NCBI GenBank assembly: GCA_017561155.1 | Contig: JAFZDP010000006.1 | Coordinates: forward strand, 24,675 to 88,674 | Reading direction: 5' to 3' | From: Bacteroidales bacterium | GTDB taxonomy: Bacteria; Bacteroidota; Bacteroidia; Bacteroidales; P3 | Length of the DNA: 64,000 nt | In this document: one piece after another, positions 19,141 to 24,696 of the stretch | Layout of the letters: every line of letters begins with the position of its first letter | How positions within the stretch are numbered: position 1 is the first letter of the stretch | The notes under the pieces: model-generated | The model's database searches: none | What the model saw: only the letters and a program-made list of their open reading frames with translations | Told to the model about the DNA's origin: nothing | Made by a program: the position numbers and the translations under genes

Positions 19141-19323
19141 GCGCTTATTCTCACATAAACGAGATTAGTTCTCTTGATAGAATGGGATGGGATTAAGGAT
19201 AGAGTATAAAATATATTCAGTTTATCTTGTGTGTGTAAGATTAATTGTTTAATTTTGCAATTCAAAATTTCAAGTAAAATAGTTAATGGTGGGTTCTCTG
19301 TTTTGTTTGAAAATGTTAGAGAA
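19141..19323 (+). repeat. duplicated promoter/leader segment, copy 1
   Basis: About 180 bases aligning with 21263-21434. Shared blocks include ACATAAACGAGATT, TTTATCTTGTGT, AAGATTAATTGT, TTTCAAGT and GGTTCTCTGTTTTG. It includes a small hairpin (GAGA...TCTC) near its left end and the promoter listed separately, and it ends at the start codon of the leucine-rich repeat gene. Confidence 0.8.
19227..19257 (+). promoter_or_regulatory. Bacteroidetes-type promoter of the leucine-rich repeat gene
   Basis: TTG at 19227-19229, 20 bases, then TAATTTTG (TAnnTTTG) at 19250-19257. The expected transcript start lies near 19263, giving a leader of about 60 nt to the ATG at 19324. This argues against the earlier in-frame ATG at 19231, which lies inside the promoter. 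Confidence 0.75.
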
Positions 19324-20025
19324 ATGAATTTAGAAAATAGATTGTTATTGAAAATGAAACAAGAAGAATATTATGAGCTGTCTGTCTCTTCGCTTACAGA
19401 AACTACAGGAACATTAATTAATGTTCATAGTTTTTTAAAATTACCTTATTATAAAGGATTAGACTACAATCCTACTCCAAATGAATTAATTATTGAAGAA
19501 GCTGTAATTGATGATAAAATATATAAAATTATTGCTATTGAGAAGTCTGCATTTTCACATTGTTTGAATTTAAAGACTTTGCGAATAGGTAAATCTGTTG
19601 AAAAAATCGAATGGAATATGTATCGATGCGATTCGTTGTCTAATATTTTTGTTGATAAAGAAAATAAAAATTTCTATGATATTGATGGCGTTCTATTTCA
19701 TAAAAAAGAATTAATTGCATTTCCTCAAGGTAGAGCAGGAACATATATAATTCCTAATGGAATAAAAAAAATCGGGAAACATGCCTTTAAATCATGCAAT
19801 ATATCAAAAATAATTTTTCCAGAAACACTAGAAGAAATTGGTATTAATGCTTTCTATGGATGCAATAATATTAAAGAATTTCTCTTGCCAAAATCGATAA
19901 AAAAAATTCATCCAATTAAAAATCCTGGTCGAAAAGAGATACCCCAAAAATTTTATTTATATACAGATATAAATAAATCTAATCCTTTAACTATTACAGA
20001 AGTAATAAAAATGTTTTCGATATGA
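19324..20025 (+). CDS. BspA-type leucine-rich repeat protein (LRR_5)
   Basis: 233 residues from MNLENRLLLKMKQ. It contains LRR_5 repeats of the BspA/Treponema type: IIAIEKSAFSHCLNLKTLRI, IPNGIKKIGKHAFKSCNISK, FPETLEEIGINAFYGC. Such repeats mediate binding in surface proteins, but no signal peptide is seen here, so the protein may be cytoplasmic. Codon use is distinctly AT-rich (frequent AAA, ATA, TTA) compared with the flanking genes, which suggests transfer. The stop overlaps the next ATG (ATGA), so the two are translationally coupled. It has duplicated leader copy 1 upstream. Confidence 0.75.
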   Translation: MNLENRLLLKMKQEEYYELSVSSLTETTGTLINVHSFLKLPYYKGLDYNPTPNELIIEEAVIDDKIYKIIAIEKSAFSHCLNLKTLRIGKSVEKIEWNMYRCDSLSNIFVDKENKNFYDIDGVLFHKKELIAFPQGRAGTYIIPNGIKKIGKHAFKSCNISKIIFPETLEEIGINAFYGCNNIKEFLLPKSIKKIHPIKNPGRKEIPQKFYLYTDINKSNPLTITEVIKMFSI

Positions 20026-20948
20026 TTATAGATACAATGTCAAAATATGAGGTAATGAAATATCTTCGAAAAGAATTTGACGAAGAAATATTACCTTATT
20101 ACAATAAAAGAATATTACCTCGAATAAAACCAATATTACAACAACAAGGCAAAAGGGAGAAAAGAACAATTACTCTTGGTTGGGAGACAATAAAAAGTAA
20201 AAGTTTAAACACATTTAAAGTTTTAAAAAGAGGTGATAAAGATCAACATTTTCCATTGTTTGTAGCAGAATTTTGGTGGAATAACAAATTATGTTTCGCA
20301 TATTTTGCTCCTGAATGTAGTGTTATTGTTTATCAATCTCATTGTTTACAGAGATATGCTGAACGCATTATTAAACAAAATATTGATGTAAAAGTAGTTT
20401 TTTACAATCATATTATAAAACAACAAGATTGTGCATATAGAATTGTTCTACCTACAAAAACGCATAAATATAGTCATTATTTTGGTGTTGCTAAAGCTTT
20501 ATTTTTAGGCGACTTTGACGAAGAGCATTGCAAAGATAATTTTGTTTGGTTAAATACTTGTATTTCATATAATGATGCTAAATATTCTCAATATCAAATT
20601 ATGAAATCTCTTAATGAATTGCAATGTTTTCGTGAAAATGAGAACTGTGATTTTTCAAATCCTATGAACAAAAAGTTTTTAGAAGAGTATTTGAAAAAGT
20701 ACAGGAACGAAAAAAACAAGCTGGATGCAGTAAGCAAATTCTTAATTCAATACTACTTGCTTTTGCAGTTACATTTAAGTTTTAATTTTACATTTACAGA
20801 AGTATATAGGGAAGAAATTGATAGTAAATTAGATTATTTAAAATTTTTCCTATCAAAACTCGATATAGATATAAATTTACTTTCTCCTTTTAGTGGAATT
20901 TATAGAATTGCAGAAGAGGGGGAGATTGACTATATTGAATCACGATAA
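20022..20948 (+). CDS. hypothetical protein coupled to the leucine-rich repeat gene
   Basis: 308 residues, starting inside the ATGA overlap with the preceding gene; MSKYEV five codons later is an alternative start. No signal peptide or membrane segment. It is basic and AT-rich in codon use like its partner. The motif SHCLQRYAERI (106-116) is the most conserved-looking part; similar H-x-RxxER strings occur in uncharacterised Bacteroidetes proteins, but I cannot assign a function. The tight coupling suggests the two products act together. Confidence 0.7.
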   Translation: MIIDTMSKYEVMKYLRKEFDEEILPYYNKRILPRIKPILQQQGKREKRTITLGWETIKSKSLNTFKVLKRGDKDQHFPLFVAEFWWNNKLCFAYFAPECSVIVYQSHCLQRYAERIIKQNIDVKVVFYNHIIKQQDCAYRIVLPTKTHKYSHYFGVAKALFLGDFDEEHCKDNFVWLNTCISYNDAKYSQYQIMKSLNELQCFRENENCDFSNPMNKKFLEEYLKKYRNEKNKLDAVSKFLIQYYLLLQLHLSFNFTFTEVYREEIDSKLDYLKFFLSKLDIDINLLSPFSGIYRIAEEGEIDYIESR

Positions 20949-21016
20949 TTAGAAATATCTAAAAAAACGTTGGATGAATTAATCTAAAGCGTATGTCTTA
21001 CATTGAAAAAACTTTT

Positions 21017-21124
21017 CCACGCAACTTACACTTCAAAAGTGCCATACTCTAGACCTTAAAGTATGGCACTTTTATGTTGAAACCCGCAGGGTTTTGATGC
21101 CTAAGTGTGGTAGGTTTATAGTAC
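21017..21124. repeat. degenerate tandem array, five 22-bp units
   Basis: Units begin at 21017, 21039, 21061, 21083 and 21105. The recurring block GGCACTTTT (unit 3) and CCACGCAACTTAC (unit 1) are the same as in the array at 22581. Units 2 and 3 also form the perfect inverted repeat AAAGTGCCATACT / AGTATGGCACTTT. Confidence 0.75.
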
Positions 21125-21177
21125 AAATCAAATAAAAATCCGAGAGAAGATATTTTATTTATTGGGAAAAGATATGT

Positions 21178-21264
21178 GCGTAACGACCTTACGGCAATAG
21201 CGTAACGCCATAACGGCAGTAGCGTAACGCCGTAACGGCAATGGCGTAACGACCTTACGCCAAC
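21178..21264. repeat. tandem array of four GC-richer 22-bp units
   Basis: Units at 21178, 21200, 21222 and 21244, each beginning GCGTAACG and continuing ACCTTACGGC or CCATAACGGC / CCGTAACGGC. This is the least degenerate array of the family. The last unit contains the dyad GGCGTAA...TTACGCC. It lies just upstream of leader copy 2 and stands out in base composition from the AT-rich surroundings. Confidence 0.85.
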
Positions 21265-21440
21265 TTTTCTTCCCACATAAACGAGATTGTTTTCTCGATA
21301 ATTTGAAATGGAGGTAAGGGAAAATAAGAAATATATTCCGTTTATCTTGTGTATATAAGATTAATTGTGTACTTTTGCAGATTGAAATTTCAAGTGAAGC
21401 AGTAAAGGTAGGTTCTCTGTTTTGCTTGAAAATAATGAAT
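21265..21440 (+). repeat. duplicated promoter/leader segment, copy 2
   Basis: Aligns with 19141-19330. It contains CGAGA-TTGTTT-TCTCG (hairpin or operator-like dyad) and the promoter at 21347-21377. The ATG corresponding to the start of the leucine-rich repeat gene is present at 21435, but here it opens a six-codon reading frame (MNFQNL, stop at 21453-21455), ending 19 bases before the lipoprotein start. Confidence 0.8.
21347..21377 (+). promoter_or_regulatory. Bacteroidetes-type promoter of the repeat lipoprotein
   Basis: TTG at 21347-21349, 20 bases, TACTTTTG at 21370-21377. Spacing is identical to that of the promoter at 19227. The expected leader is about 90 nt. Confidence 0.75.
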
Positions 21441-21474
21441 TTCCAGAACCTATAGGAAAAAAATCTAAACAATA

Positions 21475-22503
21475 ATGAAACGAAGAATTCTATTTACCGC
21501 ATTGGTGTCACTGCTTCTTATTGCTTCGTGTGGTGTAAAGAAGACTCATGATACAGCTCCTGAAAGACAAGGTTATGAAGAAAGGGAACTAGGTAACCTA
21601 TATGGCGATGTTGATAGTGTAACAATTATCAAATATAAATTGACCGACAAATTCGGCGAGCTAGTAATAGATGGAATAATGAATGAAGATGTTTATAAAT
21701 TCAATTTGCGAGGAGATGCCGCAGAGCACATTAGAAGATACAAATGCGACGGCTCGTTGAATTTTAAAAGGCTCTACAAATACGACTCGCAAGGTAATAT
21801 GATTGAATGTATTAGCTACAATAACGACGGCTCGTTGAATAGTAAAAGTCTCCGCAAATACGACTCAAAAGGTAATATGATTGAGAGTGCTTACTACAAC
21901 GGCGACGGCTCGTTGAGTTCGAAAGGACTCTACAAATACGACTCGCAAGGTAATGAGATTGAGGGAGCTAGATACGAGGGTAATGGTGCGTTGAGGAGTA
22001 AACTCCTCTACAAATACGACTCGCAAGGTAATAAGATTGAGTGGACTAGTTACAATGGCGACGGCTCGTTGGATTATAAATGGCTCAATAAGTACGACTC
22101 TCAAGGTAATGAGATTGAGAATGCTTGGTACGGGGGTAACGGTGCGTTGAGGAGTAAACTCCTCTACAAATACGACTCGCAAGGTAATAAGATTGAGAGT
22201 GCTTACTACAACGGCGACGGCTCGTTGAGGAGGAAACACCTCAGCAAATACGACTCGCAAGGTAATATGATTGAGAGCACTAGCTACAAGGGTGACGGCT
22301 CGCTAGATAGTAAAAGTCTCTACAAATACGACTCGCAAGGTAATGAGATTGAGCTTGCTGAGTACGACAGCAATGGCTCGTTGAGTTCGAAAGAACTCTA
22401 CAAATACGACTCTCAAGGTAATATGATTGAGAAGGTTAAGTATGAGGGTGAAATAATGAAGCCTGTTTATAAGACAGAGCGAGTTATTGTTTATCGCAAA
22501 TAA
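21475..22503 (+). CDS. lipoprotein with nine 26-residue KYDSQGN repeats
   Basis: 342 residues. The signal peptide ends in a lipobox (LLIASCGVK, Cys19), so the mature protein is probably anchored in the outer membrane. Residues about 102-335 are nine repeats of 26 residues opening with KYDSQGN and containing Y-x-G-D/N-G-S/A-L, reminiscent of YD/RHS or MORN-like beta-hairpin repeats. The repeats are also nearly identical as DNA (78 bp), so copy number may change by recombination. The short N-terminal part (ELGNLYGDVDSVTIIKYKL) may be a separate domain. Driven by leader copy 2. Ligand unknown. Confidence 0.85.
   Translation: MKRRILFTALVSLLLIASCGVKKTHDTAPERQGYEERELGNLYGDVDSVTIIKYKLTDKFGELVIDGIMNEDVYKFNLRGDAAEHIRRYKCDGSLNFKRLYKYDSQGNMIECISYNNDGSLNSKSLRKYDSKGNMIESAYYNGDGSLSSKGLYKYDSQGNEIEGARYEGNGALRSKLLYKYDSQGNKIEWTSYNGDGSLDYKWLNKYDSQGNEIENAWYGGNGALRSKLLYKYDSQGNKIESAYYNGDGSLRRKHLSKYDSQGNMIESTSYKGDGSLDSKSLYKYDSQGNEIELAEYDSNGSLSSKELYKYDSQGNMIEKVKYEGEIMKPVYKTERVIVYRK
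21778..22479 (+). repeat. nine tandem 78-bp coding repeats
   Basis: Each unit begins with AAATACGACTCGCAAGGTAA or a close variant at 21778 + 78n. Units 3 and 5, and the pair that opens with GGTGCGTTGAGGAG, are almost identical, which points to recent unit duplication. Confidence 0.9.
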
Positions 22504-22580
22504 ATCCAGCAAAATAATGTGCAACTTTCGGGTTTCACATTATTTTTTTACCAACTGAGTATCTTGTAATAAGAAAGTTT

Positions 22581-22708
22581 CCACGCAACTTACGTATCAA
22601 AACTCTCATACTTACGACCCAAAACTATGGCACTTTTGATTCAAAACTCCCATAGTTACGACCCGTAAACCGCATGGTTTTGCAGCGTAAGCGTGGGAGT
22701 TTTTATGC
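22581..22708. repeat. degenerate tandem array, six 22-bp units; possible terminator
   Basis: Units begin at 22581, 22603, 22625, 22647 (23 bp), 22670 and 22692. Units 4 and 5 (CTCCCATAGTTACGACCC, CCGCATGGTTTTGCA) recur almost unchanged at 24366-24410. AAAACTCCCA (22643-22652) pairs with TGGGAGTTTT near the end, so the array may also terminate transcription between the two convergent genes. Confidence 0.8.
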
Positions 22709-24102
22709 TATTTCCTAACTTCCCAATATCCACCTTTGTCTGCACCTACGCGTTCTATCAATCCTAGTTCTTTCAATCGTTCCAAATTATACTTTATACC
22801 ATGTTCTGTAGCACTCTTGATATTTTCTGTAAGTTCTTTGCGCGAAGCTTGTGGATTTTTCTGCAAGTATTGCAGTATATCTCCTTGTATTTTAGTAAGT
22901 TTAACACCGGTTTTCTGGGTAGTTTTCTGGGTAGTTTTCTGGGTAGTTTTCTGGGTAGTTTTCTGGGTAGTTTTCTTATCTAAATCAATCTTTTTAAATT
23001 TGAAAATTGTCCATAATCCACTGCCATCATATTCTATTTTAGGTTCAGGACATCCTTCTTTTTTACATGCCAAAATCATTCTTTCAATACCTCTTCCCCA
23101 TGCTTCTATTTCTCCTGCTCTAAAAAATACATTTGCAATATCAGGATTATATGGACGGCTACGATGTTTGCCTAGTAGGTTTTTGATAGTCCATTCATCT
23201 GGCAATGTTCCGCAATTCCATATTTCTAATTTATCATCATAAACTCCAATTTGGATAGGAGTTAGTGATTCGTAAGATTTATGAACAATTGCATTCAATA
23301 ATGCTTCTCGTAGAGCTTCTAGTGGTATTGGCAATGTTTCAATGCGTTGTATCCCTTCGTAAGTAATCAGTGCTTTAAGATATTTGGTTGTAAGAAGATC
23401 TATTGTTGCTTTTACTTGATGAAAAAGATTGCCATGTATTTCGTCTTGATATATTAGATCGGCATCTTCTTTGAAATATCCAATTTTGATATATGCACCT
23501 GTAATAAATTTCTCAGGATCGTTATAAAATATCAATACTGCAGCTCTCTTTAGGGCATTATCTTCTGTAAGTCTCAATTTATCTAATAATCCTTTATTGT
23601 CATCTTGTAAGTCTGTTGGATCTATTCGACCACTTCGTTTTGCATACTTTCGAAATGTAATAATCGCTTCATTGTCTAGATCTTCCACTTTTATATGGGG
23701 TATCGTAACTCCATCCCAACTACGGCCTTGTCTTTTTAGCATAAACCGATCTAGTGCAATACCTTTTAATTCTTGATTTGTTGCACCACTACGCTGAAAA
23801 TAATGTCCTCTATAATTAATAGGATATGGATAACTATTTATTACTATTTCAATATACTGCTTGTCTCCTTTTTCTTTCAAATTTACTTCAACCAAAATAC
23901 CTAATAAATCTCTTACTTTATTTGGTATATCCTCCATTAGTTTTTTAGGATTCTCTACTCCACAAATATCACCATTATCAGATATTCCGACATAAAGCAC
24001 ACCTCCTTGTGCATTAGCAAAACCACATATCCATTTCAGGTAGTCATCTTGCCAACGTTCTTTGAATTCTACATTATTAGATTCTATTTTTATTAAGTCC
24101 AT
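22708..24102 (-). CDS. AlbA_2 (Schlafen-type) domain transcriptional regulator/ATP-binding protein
   Basis: 464 residues. The N-terminal AlbA_2 domain is clear (ESNNVEFKERW, then CGFANAQGGVLYVGISDNG, residues 1-120). The middle matches the ATP-dependent HTH regulator family (ALREALLNAIVHKSYE, RAGEIEAWGRGIERM). The C-terminal part looks like a winged helix (ILQYLQKNPQASRKELTENI, IERVGADKGGYWEV). Between them is a linker of five TTQK repeats encoded by a perfect 12-bp microsatellite. Members are often encoded in accessory regions; DNA target and effector are unknown. Convergent with the repeat lipoprotein. Confidence 0.85.
   Translation of the reverse strand: MDLIKIESNNVEFKERWQDDYLKWICGFANAQGGVLYVGISDNGDICGVENPKKLMEDIPNKVRDLLGILVEVNLKEKGDKQYIEIVINSYPYPINYRGHYFQRSGATNQELKGIALDRFMLKRQGRSWDGVTIPHIKVEDLDNEAIITFRKYAKRSGRIDPTDLQDDNKGLLDKLRLTEDNALKRAAVLIFYNDPEKFITGAYIKIGYFKEDADLIYQDEIHGNLFHQVKATIDLLTTKYLKALITYEGIQRIETLPIPLEALREALLNAIVHKSYESLTPIQIGVYDDKLEIWNCGTLPDEWTIKNLLGKHRSRPYNPDIANVFFRAGEIEAWGRGIERMILACKKEGCPEPKIEYDGSGLWTIFKFKKIDLDKKTTQKTTQKTTQKTTQKTTQKTGVKLTKIQGDILQYLQKNPQASRKELTENIKSATEHGIKYNLERLKELGLIERVGADKGGYWEVRK
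22911..22970 (-). repeat. five perfect 12-bp repeats inside the AlbA_2 gene
   Basis: TTTTCTGGGTAG repeated five times on the plus strand (TTQK codons on the coding strand). A multiple of three, so copy changes alter linker length without a frameshift. Confidence 0.9.
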
Positions 24103-24276
24103 ATTTCATTACTATATTCGATACACCAAATTATATATACACAAATATATTGATTTTAGGAAAGTTCTTTTATCTGTAAATAAAGTATTTATACATACTA
24201 AGAGAACCATATACTTACGTGCAAAGATAAGCATATTTTTCAAATAATGGTATCTATAATGGAAGTTTTTTTCTAA

Positions 24277-24648
24277 CCACATCAAGTCGCATTTCTAAAC
24301 TACGTGATTCAGCTTTTAAAACTACCATATATAGGGGTTGTAACTATGGCACTTACGCCTCAAAACTCCCATAGTTACGACCCGTAAACCGCATGGTTTT
24401 GCATCGTAAGTTGCATGGTTTTATTTTTAAGGTTGGGGATATAGGAAAATTGATGGTATATCATCGTTGTCGTCATACCCGGGTATAAATCCGTTGACAG
24501 TATACTGCCAAAAAGATGAAACCCGGGTTTTGTAAAAACATACTCCCAATTGATGGCAAAATTATATCACGAGGGAAATTTTACTACATCGGGAGGAAAA
24601 TAAATTTACATCACGAGGAAATTTCACCTACATCGCGATAAAAAATAA
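24277..24648. repeat. longest degenerate array, about sixteen 22-bp units
   Basis: Block one: units at 24277 (23 bp), 24300, 24322, 24344, 24366 (23 bp), 24389 and 24411. After an 18-base break, block two: nine units of exactly 22 bp starting at 24451, 24473, 24495, 24517, 24539, 24561, 24583, 24605 and 24627. Many units have a central palindrome: TACCCGGGTA, CAGTATACTG, ACCCGGGT; the last four share TACATC-CGAGG. The CCCGGG and GTATAC units recur at 40266-40352. Confidence 0.85.
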
Positions 24649-24674
24649 GGGCAATCCCGTAGAGATTGCCCTTA
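24640..24674 (-). terminator. rho-independent terminator of the GH92 operon
   Basis: Stem TAAGGGCAATC (24646-24656) with GATTGCCCTTA (24664-24674), followed on the minus strand by a T run (A run 24640-24645). 22 bases after the GH92 stop. Confidence 0.85.
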
Positions 24675-24696
24675 TATGTAAACAACTGATTATATG

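Larger units (their letters stand above)
18796..19323. other. intergenic region with leader copy 1 at its right end
   Basis: AT-rich. Around 19085-19130 there are weak 22-bp-spaced units with TTGCACAA and GTTGCAAC dyads. From about 19141 the sequence is a duplicate of 21263-21440. No gene is supported. Confidence 0.6.
20949..21474. other. gene-free gap with two repeat arrays and leader copy 2
   Basis: Contains arrays at 21017-21124 and 21178-21264, then leader copy 2 with its promoter. The perfect stem AAAGTGCCATACT (21035-21047) with AGTATGGCACTTT (21060-21072), followed by a T-rich stretch, could end the upstream pair's transcript. Confidence 0.6.
24103..24696. other. 594-base gene-free gap filled by 22-bp arrays
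   Basis: From 24277 to 24648 almost the whole gap is made of 22-bp units. The GH92 terminator uses the last unit. No coding sequence is supported. Confidence 0.7.

Noticed and set aside
19231..19323. Earlier start for the leucine-rich repeat protein
   Set aside because: The extra codons lie in the promoter and duplicated leader; the leader copy at 21.4 kb has the same bases without a gene.
24451..24648. CRISPR-like regular array
   Set aside because: Units are contiguous 22-mers without a constant repeat and variable spacers, and no cas gene is near.
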